A stretch of DNA of 64,000 bases from Ramazzottius varieornatus (GCA_001949185.1 BDGG01000002.1:3233679-3297678), one strand, 5' to 3'. Shown: positions 34,256 to 46,868, counted from the first letter of the stretch. Notes: generated by a model not told the origin, from the letters alone. Made by a program: numbers and translations.

Positions 34256-37200
34256 TGTCCTCATACTCCACTTTAAAATTGACTTCATCGACGGATCATA
34301 CTTTTGCCATACTCGCTGTTTTTCCCGGCCAATATATTGCATTGGCCGCGACTGATGCTTGGTGCACGTGGGTGGGAGATACAATATGCCACTTAGTTAA
34401 ATGGGTTGGATTTCAACGGAAATCCTATCAGTGCTGTATTATCTGAGACGGACCGCCTCCTTCCATAATCACTGACCACGAGACAGTCGTCGATCGGACG
34501 GCCTTCGAGCAAGAAGGTTGTTCCTTGCAGCACTGTATAAACGGTTATCTTGGCTAGCTTCCTTGACTTTTACTTCCTTTACTTTACCTCTTTCGTGTTG
34601 TTTCCGTTACTGCGTGTTTTAAGTGTAGGATTAAATACGGCGTGACCGTGTTCACGGAAGGTTCCCCGCTCCTCCGATCCAAGACCCAGCTTCGCTTACA
34701 AGGATGTCTGTCGCCGCTGAACCGAATAGCGCTCAAGCCTCTCTCGTTCTCATCACATATACACCCCGCCCAAGGCAGCTTGCTACCACCTGGCATTTCG
34801 ACGAGGAAAAATTCAGAATGCTACATTCCCGTTCGTTCTTCCCGTTTCTCCATACAACTTTTCAAGCTGCTTCGACTGAGCTATGATTCACTCAGTTATG
34901 GTGAGCTGATTGGAACACTTGACTACTATGACTCCCGGTGGGGAAGACATACCGCCAGGGGTAAAACGCACTCTGCAAAATTCCATGCTTGAGTCTTTAT
35001 CCTGACACTGATGTAAATAAACATATAACTATTCTAAAAGCCGAAAAGATTCGAGAAAAGGTCCAAGCGAGTTTGACAAACGATATAAAACCGTCGAGTA
35101 GGACCGTTTCGCTGGGAAACTCGTTTCGAAAAAAATTCTGACCGTCTTCCAGAGCGGTTGGTTTGCGGTTTCAGCGAATTTTCCTTTAGTTCAATGTTTG
35201 TATTAGTTATTTTTAGTAACCGTACCGCTGGATGCCAACGGAAAACTGAGAAACAATTTCTCGAAAACGGACCTAAAAATGACAAAAGTTGGTGCGTTTT
35301 TCACTCAGCACTTCCCGGAGGTTAATGTCGATCAGGACTTTCTGTAAACAGATTTTTTGCCTATAATTTTTCGAGAGGCAGCAAAGAGAATGCTAAACCG
35401 GGGAAAATTGATTTCGAAGTGGGAAACTAATCGAGTCGTGCTGGCCTTGGAGAAATAAGTGGTAGCAAGGTGGCTTGGGCGGGCTGTATTACCCTTTCGA
35501 ACTGTCTAAACTCTGCCAGCGCTCTCTGGCGCCAGATGCCAAGTCGCACTGGAATTCATTCAAGAAAGAATGGAAGATACAGTATTGCACTTGGCCGCCT
35601 CCCATTCAGTCCTTTATACCCACACGCACCCATGCCATTGGCGTCTAATCGGAAGTGCCGTCCCGAAAGCAAAGATGACTGTCGCCGGCCTGTCGCAGAG
35701 TTCATTGACGCCCGCGTTGTTGTTGATAAGTTTTCGCTCCAGTCTACTCCTTGTGCAGCATCAGCTCGCTGGATTGCCATAATTCTGCCATTGGTATTAA
35801 AGTAGCGTACCGCCGCGTTCGAATCAAGCCATCGCGTCGACAACTTCAAGGTTTTCATTGACGCTCTAGAGGCGATCCTGAGCCATGTTTGAAGGTTGAT
35901 ATGTTTTGTGTTTCGGTTTCGCGAAAGACCCCATCACTTTTTAGTGCCTCTCTTCTGCTGTCGATGCCACGATGTCGTACCTTGGTTTTGGTTACGTCAA
36001 AGTATACTCTCCATAGTCCCCCGGCATTGATTGTAAGAACGGCTAAAACAGAATCAGCTGAGAAACTTGCACGGCTGAGCGAACACCCGGACACACCCTA
36101 GCGCTGATTGGTTCAGGTGCTTGCACCCATCCGCCCATCGGCTACAGGATGGTGCATGACGGTTTCCGTACTACACACCAAGACGCGACAAGCACATGCA
36201 GCCCTAACGTGCTCGCTAGTCGTTAATGAGCAGGATCGAGGGCGTCGATGTTTTTTTCGTTTGCTCCAATCAGCTTTAAGACCATGTTTCCACACTTCTG
36301 ACATTGCCGCTCTGTACAGCTGGAGGACTATGCAGAGTATATTGACCCCGGTTACATTTTCTACCTCGACGATTTCTTCGCCATTGGCAATTCGAAGCTT
36401 CAATGTGCCAATACAGCCACAAAATCAAGTCGCAGCCAGGACATTCTGTTCTCTCACTCGTACTACAGAAAGGCATCTTAGGAACTATGAATTACGAAGA
36501 GCTCATTGCCCTATTCACCTCTGCCTTTACTCCGCCATCAATGGGTTCTGATCCGATCAGACAACGCATTCACAATAGTATCAGAGGAACCACCAAAAAG
36601 TGCAGTCGAGCTGCGTTGGTTGCACCGTAGCATTTCGTTTTCTGCGATTCCACAAAACGAAACCTCGACGTTTGTCTGATAATGATAACACCGGCTGGTC
36701 ACCAAAGTCCGATAGCCACGTAGAACGTTTCTTAGAAGCTCGTATCAGCAGTCTTGCCAAACGGTTATTATTTCGGACACCATCCACATATTCTATATAC
36801 TCTAATCGGACCACTGGAGAAACCATTGATGAGATAAAAGGGAAATTTCGTCGCCTCTTCATTGCTGCGCTCACGGGACACATTGATGAGATCACCGGAT
36901 TGCGAGAAGTCTTATTAAGTCTTCTTACTGTTTCGGCTTGACTATGCCTGAGCTACCTGTTTGCTAATTTGTGGGCGAAATCTAATTTAATCCGATTAGA
37001 CATCAAAAGGTTTCTCATTGCTTGATGAAAAAACTGGATTACCGGCAGGTGTGTCGACATCTGCATTCCTCGATCCATTTTCCTTGACGGTTTTCGTGAA
37101 CATGCAGTTAACTTCCATCGGGTAGCTTCATGCTATTTACATAAGAACAAGTAGCTGCGTTTGTGCTACTAATAATATTCCTTTGTGAATCACGATTGCC

Positions 37201-37485
37201 TAGAAGTATCGCCACCATGTTTACACTGAAGTTCGAAGGTTCCTCTTTACAAGGACTTTACTTTGACACGGAGATCCGCAAACGAAGATGCGATTCCTTT
37301 GCGCTCCTACTCTCTAAAGCTATTGTCGACAGAGTTTGGTCGAGGTGCTTCGAACGACTGAATTCCCAGCTCTATATACAGTAGTTCCGCTGACGACACC
37401 AACAGCAATGTGGTAGCTTCTACAGGGAGATCTTTGAGACCAGCGTGAATATCATAGATCACGTGGGCCGCGCTAGCTGAAATTT
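34256..37485. other. long stretch without a supported gene
   Basis: Frames of 100-147 codons occur at 35470-35805, 36108-36551 and 36600-36941. None has a recognisable domain and most overlap antisense frames of equal length. Decayed transposon DNA is likely. Confidence 0.35.
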
Positions 37486-37507
37486 GGGTATCTCCATATG
37501 AGAATGC
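37486..37507. repeat. 22-bp dispersed motif shared with 38023-38044
   Basis: GGGTATCTCCATATGAGAAT-GC here is repeated in inverted orientation inside the element at 37991-38127. This suggests a solo or damaged copy of the same element. Confidence 0.6.
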
Positions 37508-37990
37508 ATCCAAAGTATTTTGCCTCCGAATCGGCACTTTATGACATCAGGTTGTTTAGAATACCGAATTGTACCGCAGGTTCATTTTGCCGTACTTTGC
37601 CGTGGTAATAAGGTCGGAACGACTGACTGAAAGATTTGAGACTACCCCTCGAAAATCACAGGGATGTCGAGCGCCTGTCCTGACACGAGCAACGCGCTCC
37701 AGTTTGAGACGCGCACTAGCGAGCACTTCCAGTGCACGTCGTTTATGCACTGTCGGTATATGATTAGTTGATTAGGATAACTGCGCACAGCCCATACAAC
37801 CGATCCGCTTGCTGATTATGCAGTAAAATTCGGTGCAGGAAATTCGGTGCTTCCACCTTCCTCTTCCTAACTTTGTATTCTGTGATTGAACTTGATTTTG
37901 ACTTCAGATTTGTTTTTCTCAGGGTCTGTTTAATGTAGATACAAGTCCCGTCTAAGTTTTCCCTTGGCGTCCGAAAACTTTAACATGCTC

Positions 37991-38127
37991 TCCTGAACAA
38001 TTCGGTTATAACCCGTTCGGACGCATTCTCATATGGAGATACCCATTTGGCCGTGACTATACTGTGATTATATGGGCATCTGCAAATGATAATGCGTCCA
38101 AAGGGTGTCCGACCAGATTGTTCAGGG
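37991..38127. repeat. 137-bp imperfect inverted-repeat element
   Basis: 37991-38046 and 38072-38127 are imperfect inverted copies sharing CCTGAACAAT, GGACGCATT and ATGGG-ATCT. The loop is short. Non-coding. Confidence 0.65.
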
Positions 38128-39165
38128 AAGCAGCTTTTAGTTTCTGGAACCCAATAAGAGGGATGGTGCCTGAATCAACAAGACTCTGGGAAACATTGAT
38201 CTCAAGTTGAATTAATATTTCGACCACAGGCAGAGAGTTAAGATGAGGAAGCTAAAAGTGGCACAAATGTGTTTGGTGCCCATCGGCGCGCATAACGGTG
38301 AATACGATCTGCGTGTCTACTCCTAATCAAATACCAGAGCTATTCGGATGATACGCAACGGAAGTGTTCGCTGGTGCGCATTCGATGTTGTCATGTGCAT
38401 TCATATCACGCATTGTCTACAAGACGGATGAATCGACACTAGCTGGTGGTCGGTACACAATGAAGATGTCGAGTGTGTCGGCAAACACATTCTATGCTCG
38501 GACAGAAAAGTTTTGGCCAAACCATCCAGATCTTCAAGAGCGCTTAACGGTTGCAATCGACTGCCAAGAGCGACCGTGTATCTTTGGCATATTCTCTTGA
38601 AGCAAGGCCTTGGTTTGCGAAAATTTGGCAAACGAGTGTCTTCGCAATACGATGTAGGTGAGGTTGTATCGCTTGTTCTCCGAAAGAACTTAGAACTCTT
38701 ACAAGAACAAAGGGTCTAATCGAAGCTGGGTTTTCCTATGTGGCACTTTTGGCAAAACTCCAAGTTGTTCAGGAAACGACTTTTCTGGAGGGGTGTTGGA
38801 CGCACGTTCTAAACGGCTGGATACAGTCATCTAGAGCATTCTCTCTAGTAGTCAGGAGCACAAACGAGGAAGCCATATGAAAACGAAACGTGCTTCAATT
38901 CACTCTGCGAATATCTTATTTCTGTTAATATAAGATGTGATTATCGGTTGGTCAAAATTTATATCGAGACTGGGAATTTCGGAGGGATTTTTTGCGCTAA
39001 AATTTTCCTAAAATCCCGCACTGAGTACTCCCGTCACGAGTGAATGCGCGGTTAGTAGCACACCATGAATCACGTTTGTGCGCGAGTATGATAGGGCAAG
39101 GCACTGCGTACCATGCTGACCTGCGTTGATCGGGTTTGTACGATGACTAACGCAATTGATTAGTT

Positions 39166-39248
39166 GGCGGAATCGCCAAGTTGGTTAAGGTAAAGCTGGG
39201 GTCCTGCTTACATTTCGGCCACTGGTCCAACCTCCGGTTTGAGTGCCA
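39166..39248 (+). other. degenerate tRNA-like sequence (tRNA pseudogene or SINE head)
   Basis: GGCGGAATCGCCAAGTTGG followed by TTAAGG resembles the 5' half and A box of a class II tRNA (Leu/Ser type). GGTTTGAGTGCC at 39237-39248 resembles a B box. A full cloverleaf with paired acceptor stem is not evident, so a working tRNA is unlikely. Confidence 0.35.
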
Positions 39249-39426
39249 AGCGTGCCAACTTTAAATGTACGCGTGTCTGAATGTTCCCTAGATCCTCATG
39301 TCAAGAAAGGGCGAAAAAGTTGCCATGACCAAAAGCGCCAGTTAGCAAAAACCAGCGTCAATCAAAGACTATCTTGAAGACTATCGGAAATGATGATTAT
39401 GGCAACAAACAAGCTCGGGAACATGG

Positions 39427-39506
39427 CGGACAAATGTCTAAATATGCGTCCAGGTCAGGATACAGACCCTGTGGCGTATCCTGACCTGGCCGCATATTCG
39501 TGTCCG
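39427..39506. repeat. 80-bp hairpin element
   Basis: 39427-39463 and 39476-39506 are inverted copies (CGGACA..., GCGTCCAGGTCAGGATAC) with a 12-base loop. A few bases differ. Probably a small MITE. Confidence 0.65.
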
Positions 39507-40373
39507 TTGGTCGTGTGAAAAAGTCGCAGGTTTCTTGTGGTGGCGAAGAGAACGGTTATGTGAATATTGGCGGAGGCAACTTGTACGCTCTAGACCGGGA
39601 CTTCACCTTGATCGCATTGAGCATTGGTTTGACTGGCGGACTCGAGCGGAAATTGCTATGAATCCAGTTTCTCTCAGTTCGAAACGTTTATGCTACCGGG
39701 AATGCTTGATGATCTATAGAATGGTAGTGTGAAGTTAGAGTTGACCGAGTTGTTGCAAGTTTCGTCGAAGTGAGACAGGACCGAAGGGTATCCGGGCCAG
39801 GGCAAAAAGAATTCTAGACGAGAGAAGTTCATGCCTAGGCTAGACCCAGGAATGGTGGGGAAACGACCACCCTAAACGGCTTTGATATACGAAGCGGGAA
39901 ATTCCCATCCTGGAAGAACAGGGTGGGAACGGCAGGACGGGAAAGCTGGGAACTAGGACCAAGACGGGAATGTCTGTTTTTGTGACATAATTACAGTACA
40001 ACCGGAGGCAGAGTAAAGCAGTACCGAATGGGTAACCAGCTGAGGTAGTAAGAACCGAGCAGAATGTTTGGGGGTACTCATCACGTACCTCTAAACATTC
40101 GGCTGTACGGATAGTTTATAGATGAGTATGCAAGTGGCTGACAGGACTGCCGGCGGTTCTCGTTGACGTCCGGGTCTAATGTATATTTTCAAATCCTGTC
40201 TTTGGGTTGTTGTTGCTACGACTGGACATCGCGAATTGAATCGTTACTACAAGCAGAAGCTGTGTTTTGTGAAAGACGTAGCGCTGGTCAGTCGAGGGTC
40301 CCGCTGTGGCAAAGCTCCCCACAAACAAGCAAAAGAACCGTCACCATACTCCCGCAGTCTTCTGCACACGGTG

Positions 40374-40619
40374 TACAGTACACTCGCTCGAGATGTGTAC
40401 ACCGCTGTTCGATTTCAGAGTTCGATTTCAGATTAGAACCCCCGTGAACACAGCGGAAGCACATGATGAAAAACAAACAGATGATTTGCATTCGAAACGA
40501 TTGTTGTGAGCTGTTGAAGTCACTTTTTCTTCGGTATTTGTTGAGCTGTACGGTAAATGTTTGCCAGGGGCCAATGGAGACCGAAGAGCGGTGTAAACAT
40601 CGCGAGCGGGTGGACTGTA
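40374..40619. repeat. inverted-repeat element, family CTCGAGCGAGTGGACTGTA (copy B)
   Basis: Ends 40374-40418 and 40578-40619 are imperfect inverted copies carrying the same core as 31225-31493, namely an ACATC-CGAGCG-GT-GACTGTA pattern and the shared ACCGC block. The 179-codon frame at 40463-41002 runs through it and is therefore doubtful. Confidence 0.65.
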
Positions 40620-41279
40620 ATTACATTTTAAGTATCTTCCTTCAGCCTCCAAAACTTGTGCTACTTTATACACCACTGAACAAAATACTTCGAAGCTTCT
40701 GTCAGCTACTCCAAGCTTATGACGATGCGAGAAATCATTCAGTGCACTCGCGGCCGAAATCAATAGCAGTGAAGTGTGGCACAAAGTCAATCAGACAAAT
40801 GGTGGTTTTATTGATATACGCTATATCGTTTCCCATTGAGTTAGATTGGTTTGCTAGCCGAGGCCTGGAGAAATTCAGACGACAGCTAACTAAGGTCAAA
40901 CGCGGAAGTCTGATAGCTCGGCTGGCACTGCGTCGTGACTGCGAAACATACCCGGATTGCATTATAAAGTACGCCCAGACGCCAAACATTCCGCTCTGTT
41001 AAAACCCAAAGCTGATCTTGAACGGAATTGTTGTCGACCTTCCACGCATATACCATACCTTGCGTGTAACACAGACACGGCCATATCCTCCCCCTACTGT
41101 ATACTAACATAACCCGAAAAAAGCTTGTGGCCAGTGCGTGGACCGTTACTGAAACAACTTTGAGTGCAAAGCTGCAGTAACATATGTACAGCAGTCTGGG
41201 AGGGTGCCAGTTTATTCGCAGAAAAAGGCTCAACCTCCTACTATATTTGTTTGCGTTTTGCTGTTCTTGGTGAGGCTAA

Positions 41280-41769
41280 TTAAGATTCACCAATAACTTT
41301 GGAAATATAGTGCATAAGAAAGTATCCAATGGCAACCAAGGTGATACCGCTGTGGAGAGCCCAACGCTTAAACCAATGACCTGACCGAGGAGTAGAAGTC
41401 TTTTGCTCACGGCAGCTGGCTTCGTTCTCGCTCTATCTAGATTTCTGAGAAACACGGGACCTGCGTTCCTGTGTTGCATTGTCACCCCGCCGTGAATCCC
41501 ATGTTAAGGTTGTTCGGTACTGTATATCAAGCGGTTTTTACCAATATCCCGGGCGCCAGACAGTCATGTTATATACTCTATTCCCCCGATATCTCCGCAA
41601 GGCCTGTTGCATATGGCGCCACCAACGGAACGCACACAAGCTACGGCGAACAGGGGCCTATCCGCCCTAGCTGGATCACGGTTCTTGCTGTGTCCCGAAA
41701 CGGTTCTTCAAGATTCCACAGTTCTCCGATTTTTTCCAGCTTGAAGCGGGCAGGTTGCTCTGTTTCTGC
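41280..41769 (-). CDS. unidentified, possibly tail-anchored membrane protein (two exons seen)
   Basis: The last exon 41280-41432 reads SENEASCREQKTSTPRSGHW and then a single hydrophobic helix LHSGITLVAIGYFLMHYI close to the stop, the layout of a tail-anchored protein. An upstream exon at about 41645-41769 reads RFKLEKIGELWNLEEPFRDT. Joining requires a GTAGCT donor near 41640, and the acceptor TCTAGATAG is plausible. The start and earlier exons were not found. I do not recognise the family. Confidence 0.35.
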
Positions 41770-42587
41770 TCAGATTAAGCCATGACGACAGCAGAAACAG
41801 AGCTTAAAACTCAGGGCAGAAACCTTGGCTGCGAAGCCAGCAGGAACCCCTCGGCGACTCGCTGTTTCGCTGACCCATCGCGCCACCAGCAGGGACAGCA
41901 GGGCGCGATGGGTTACAGGGTTCGCAAAGATAGCGAGGGCATATAGTAACTGGACAGGACACTGAAGTCCGATTTTTACAGTGTCTATGTCCAGTGGCAC
42001 AAATGGGATGTCAGCAAAATGAAACGCTAGGAACACGCGCCTTACAACAGCGAGGCCCAGAATAAGGCCGACGCAGGACCAGTGCGCCCCAAAATTACGC
42101 AAGATGAATTCTTGGCATCGCCTTCGGCCAAGTGTGCTAGAATTCGCTGTCGACCCCCGCCTGTTCTTATTGTTCCGACGTCCCACATTTCGCTGACGCG
42201 TTTACACACAGCTGAACTGAACAAACTGATTTGAGACCGCATAACAACTCGGCGCGAGTTCAGAAGGTGTTCTTGCACACTGTAAGGGGTAGGTGATTTG
42301 ACAACACATCGAGATTCTCGACACGTGTCCAATGTGGCTTTCCTTTGAGAGTGCCGATCATACTGTCCATACAAGTACCGCGTATTCACCACGGAAACGT
42401 TACAAATTCGGGTCCGCATGGACGAAATGATCGGCAATTTGAAATAATCTGCAAACCACCACATGCTTCCAAGATACTTGCAACCGTTCGAACCTACACC
42501 GAGCCGTAGGCGAGTCTTTTTTTGATAATGCCGCCATCAAACCCATCAAACCCAAAAACAAACATGAGCTTCGTCCAGCCCGATCGG

Positions 42588-42809
42588 GTTCTTGGTCCCT
42601 GCTCAAAAGCTCTCCACGCATGGGTCCTATCCACGAAATCTGATTTGACTAAGCTTGGAATCAGCGCGAAATCAGCTTGTTATCTTATTTGGGCGGATTT
42701 TTGACCAAAATAGGCCATGAAGTTGGAACTAACCGAGCTTTTATCTAAGGCGAACCTGGTATCGTGAAATCAGCTTTTTTTTCTGGCGAACCAGTGACCC
42801 GGCCAGGTT
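42588..42809 (+). repeat. dispersed repeat, copy 2 (first copy at 13761-13897)
   Basis: Both ends match the intronic repeat at 13761-13897. An internal stretch of about 85 bases is present only here and contains a near-repeat of CGAAATC-GATTT. Confidence 0.65.
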
Positions 42810-43497
42810 GGGAATCAGTTCACCTGAAGCAACTCCGAGACACTCGCCGTCCACCGCACCCCTCAGGGTAACGCCGTCCAAAAACTGCCTGACCATTCTT
42901 CACTCCAGTCACGAAAATGAAGCAGCAGGACGACACATCACCCCGGCGAACACTTCAAAGTCGAAGAAGACTACGACTCACGGACCAAAACCCGCACGTA
43001 AAACCAGCAGACCAGAAAACAAAACGTACCATTTCAAACTGAGAACCAGGAAGTAAATCCGCCACCGGCCAAAACAGCCTACGCATACCACCTCTAACAT
43101 ACGACTACCCTTTGTTGTCCTTTACCTGAACCTCTTAATACCAATCATTTCTTGACAATGTGATGCATTAAACGCACCGTCCTTTCCCGGTACTCGTTCC
43201 TGCACACGAATGCTCGAACTTTGATAGCGAGCCGAAGGCGAACAATTCTCTTCTACGGTTTATGCTAATCCGTTTCAAAAATTCACACAGCTGCGCAGCA
43301 CCGAATTTCTTAGAGGAATAACCCCAAAAACAAACTGAAATCTGTCACAGAGGACCATACTGCTTAGTCTTGCATAAGGTGGACAGCGAACGAACAGAAC
43401 GCTGCATAAGAATTTGCAAGCGCACTGTGAGGCGACATTAGTGAAGCTCCACTGAAAGCGGAAAAGGCATGCGACGGTTCGTCAGCGCTTTGTTCTG
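42810..43497. other. intergenic stretch, no supported gene
   Basis: No conserved frame on either strand. Confidence 0.4.
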
Positions 43498-44445
43498 CTA
43501 AGCGTCACAAGAAACATTGGCTCTTGCACAAATAAAGTAGACAACGTCTTTAAGTGGGCGTGTGTTTGATGCGGCTAAGTGTTGTTCGTCCAGGAAGTTA
43601 TCTGTCTCGGTGAAGTGGTGGAAAGCCATTTTTTCGGACCAGGAATCTCCGTTCAGCCGGCGCTTCGATCTCCAAGACGGATTATTGCAGACACCATCAA
43701 CATAGACCGCCATCCCTGGATGCTTTTCCAATATTTCAGTCGGTTTCACTCCACTGTTATACGTCCATTCCGCTGCCTGATAGTCTTCTTCGTAAGACTC
43801 CTGCAAAATCCTACGCGGAAACTCCGCGTTCGGCCTTAGACAACCGAAGAACCCGGCGTTCACCTTGCTTTGGCTGTGCATTACCGGGTTGTTCTCATCA
43901 CAGATGATGCATGGATGTGCAGCCAGTTGCCGGCGAATTTCCTTCCCGTCAAGCACCAACACATCGAAATCTATAAATAATCCCCCGTAACGTCTAACTG
44001 CTTCCAGTTTCCTGAGATCGGCTTCGTGATGGATAATGGAAATATTCTGGCTTCCAATCGTTTTACGCAGCGGTGAATAAACAATGTGAAAAGGCGGCCA
44101 TTTTGTTACCCACTTTCGACAAGAGTTCGCCGGCCAAATGAAATTCATATTGGTGTGGATGTAGATTCGGACAGGTTGTAAGGACATCATTACGGAGAGG
44201 ATACTGATGCATTCCAAAAAGGACAGGTAAGGTGGACTGGGAGGAACCCCGAATGGAAGACGGAGGTTTTCAGTGTACAGTTTCACATAATGGACGATGA
44301 GTTCGTCCTGCGTTCCGTCGTCAAAACTGCTTGGGTTGTTCAACACGACCTCCAAATACCGCGCCACGTACAAGCAGACAAAGAATACCGTGATACTAGC
44401 TGAAAAAAATATCGCTCTTGTACCGTATAAAACGGAATGTTTCAT
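43498..44445 (-). CDS. Golgi DXD-type glycosyltransferase (Gly_transf_sug / A4GALT-like)
   Basis: A single-exon frame of 315 residues begins at ATG 44443-44445. Residues 10-35 form a type II membrane anchor (AIFFSASITVFFVCLYVARY). The lumenal domain has the nucleotide-sugar signature RYGGLFIDFDVLVLDG, where DFD is the Mn-binding DXD motif. Further on are VNAGFFGC and a C-terminal HHFTETDNFLDE. Such enzymes add a sugar from a UDP donor to glycolipids or glycoproteins in the Golgi. The acceptor cannot be read from the sequence. The lack of introns contrasts with most genes here and may reflect a retrocopy or a family that is generally intron-poor. Confidence 0.82.
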   Translation of the reverse strand: MKHSVLYGTRAIFFSASITVFFVCLYVARYLEVVLNNPSSFDDGTQDELIVHYVKLYTENLRLPFGVPPSPPYLSFLECISILSVMMSLQPVRIYIHTNMNFIWPANSCRKWVTKWPPFHIVYSPLRKTIGSQNISIIHHEADLRKLEAVRRYGGLFIDFDVLVLDGKEIRRQLAAHPCIICDENNPVMHSQSKVNAGFFGCLRPNAEFPRRILQESYEEDYQAAEWTYNSGVKPTEILEKHPGMAVYVDGVCNNPSWRSKRRLNGDSWSEKMAFHHFTETDNFLDEQHLAASNTRPLKDVVYFICARANVSCDA

Positions 44446-44767
44446 ATCACTATCATCCCATTCAAATGAGAAGTTTTACTGGCGCACAACGCGAGTCCGC
44501 CACGTGTACTGCGCAGCTTGTGATGAACCGTGCACTGCACTGTACCTTCCAAACTGTAATTAATACTCAAAAAGTGGAATGAAGCTTGGAATGTCTTGCT
44601 GGACAAGTAGTACTTAAGCTTGCTGCCCTGTTTGCAGCGTTTTCGGTGACGTGCGTGTCGATCATGTTAAAACGACCTGATATGGCCATAAGCAATTACT
44701 TGATTTAATAATTATGTACGAATTGCGTACGTAGATTACAGTGTACACTGTAAAGCGCAGGAGACTC

Positions 44768-45837
44768 ACGAGGGGATTTAGCCAATGCTCCAGTCTTATT
44801 TCACAAACTGAAACGACAGAGCGGTAGAGGAGAGTTTTCCCTATCGACTGGGATAGACCAGGCCGGCAGAAAAAAACCCTGGAAGACACAGCAGGAAGCG
44901 GAAGTGACGTCAGAATCTGGGCGGAACATGGTAATGATTGAGACCATCTCTCGTAAAAATGATAAAAGCACAATGGAGCCTTACAACAGCCACACTTCAA
45001 CAGCAACGAGCGGTTACAGTCAACACGGTCACAAGGACCAACTAGTCCATCAAAACAAAATTCCGCAGGATTTACGTACTTGTAAGACCTGTCAATATAT
45101 CCAGACAAATGCCAGGCTTGTGCGATGAGATTTTCAAACCTAGGAGAAGTGAACTGCTGATAGATCAGCGAATGCAGCTTGAAAATAACGTCCTGATGGT
45201 GAACCTGTACAGGTTGATCGTTCAGAAATATTCAATTTGACACCTTTCGAAAGTATCCTTTGTACATTCGGAAACACAGCACATCTAGAGGCTGGATCTG
45301 GCCAAGATCGGACTTCCAGCTTGGTTGATGTGAATATCCAGGAAGTCTGCAAGCAAATGATGGATTCGGATAGGCTTCAAGTGTATACCTTATCAACAAG
45401 CCTACCGTACCTTTGATGAGTGCCTTGAGCAACTTGTCATGGTCACTTGGAGAGTCGTTGGGTTGAAAATCCTGTTGATAGTCCATCTCCAAAAGCTTTA
45501 GGAAGTTCAGAATCCATGTCTGCGATAACTGGGGGAGAGAAAACGAGAAAAGAGAACGAAGTTTGACACAACAATCAAAACTGTAGCGATCAGCTGCTCT
45601 TATACCCATTTAGTGTTACAGACCAATCAAATAGCGAATCAACCAGCACACAATCAAATTACTTGACTGATGCCGATGTTCCGCCCAGATTTGGACGTCA
45701 CTTCCGCTTCCTGTTGTGTCTTCTAGGATTTGTTTCTGCCGACCTGGTCTATCCCAGTTGATAGAGAAAACTCTCCTCTACCTCTCTGTCGTTTCAGTTT
45801 GTGAAATAAGACTGGACCATTGGCTAAATCCCCTCGT
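44768..45837 (-). mobile_element. pogo/Tigger-like DNA transposon relic with 160-bp inverted ends
   Basis: Arms 44768-44928 and 45678-45837 are inverted copies starting ACGAGGGGATTTA. Between them the minus strand codes for KALIKGTVGLLIRYTLEAY and then IQPLDVLCFRMYKGYFRKV (45232-45609). QPLDV is a hallmark of the DDE_1 transposase superfamily near its last catalytic acid. In another frame, SGYIDRSYKYVNPAEFCFDG leads to a C-terminal Cys/His cluster (CDRVDC...CGCCKAPLCFYHFYERW). The first two catalytic acids are not present, so this is an internally deleted or decayed copy. Confidence 0.7.
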
Positions 45838-46052
45838 CAGGGTCTGAGACGGTGGGGCGAAGCTCAAAGTCTTATACAGTCGGTCTGCAAAATGTACTTG
45901 GACGAGTTCGCGCTGGCACAGAACCATGAGACGACATCCGGGAGCAGCCGACGTCCTACAGAGAGTGAAAGGATCGAACGAGTATCGCTACTCGGACTTT
46001 GGGAACCAGAACGGCATGGCTGTACGATTGCATGCGGATTGCTCGCGATAAG

Positions 46053-46261
46053 TACTGTATTCCCTCGATAGTTCTGCGAATTACGTTATCATGAAAGTAA
46101 ATTACACCCGCACTGTTATCCCTGATTGTTTGATTGTCGCCCATCATTACTCTTGACTGGGGAGCAGTCTTTGATTGAAGGTATAGATACTTTCTGTTCC
46201 CCGCCGGATAATATTTACCACGACAGTCACGTGATTCGCAGAACTTTCGAGGGAATACAGT
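46053..46261. repeat. 209-bp inverted-repeat element
   Basis: 46053-46106 and 46208-46261 are inverted copies beginning TACTGTATTCCCTCGA-AGTT. The interior is non-coding. Confidence 0.7.
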
Positions 46262-46868
46262 ATTCGAAAAGTTTGGGACGTTTTAGGTTGTTGCCCGGGA
46301 AATCGGTTGAGCGCACTCTGTGACGTTTCATCGTTCTCAGTCGAACAGTAAGCTCGTCGGTATCCGCTGCCCACAACCCGGATGTTTTGCGGATCTGAAG
46401 GCTGACATGTCCGTTCCAATATATTTACGAATCTTCCACAAGTATCCCGCAGAAACCGGTTCGGAACTATGCCGCAGTTTGCACAGGGCGTAGCTCCTCA
46501 CGAATTCGAATGGTGCCTTACCTGGCTTTTACATGCTTCACCGGCAGTAACCACGTACAGTACTTTTCCGACCATGTGCAAGTTGAACCCGCGGCAGTAA
46601 CAGTTTAAAGGGATGCGTACATAACGCAATACTTTTCTAAAACAGATGCGTGAAGTAGTTCGATTACTGTTTTCCCATGGAGCGAATTTTTCCTTTTTTC
46701 GGTCGTTATAATGAAATTTATCTCTTGATTCATCTGCCTGTTTCCCCTACGACCATTCACCTACCGTTGAATCGACATTAAAGAGGTTTCTGGACATCTG
46801 TAATAACGTAGAATTTGAAGACTGTAAGGCTGTGTTTCGTAAGTCATCCCTAGAACGAACATTAAGCT

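Noticed and set aside
36318-36480. FYLDDFFAIG on the plus strand looked like the reverse-transcriptase YLDD motif
   Set aside because: No other RT blocks precede or follow it in frame, and the following sequence does not fit any retroelement I know.
40463-41002. 179-residue plus-strand open frame
   Set aside because: It runs through one end of the inverted-repeat element at 40374-40619 and has no recognisable domain.
41770-42186. 138-residue minus-strand frame with hydrophobic segments and NPVTH, reminiscent of GPCR TM7
   Set aside because: No other receptor features were found, the frame overlaps a hairpin (ACCCATCGCGCC pair), and neighbouring frames are equally open.
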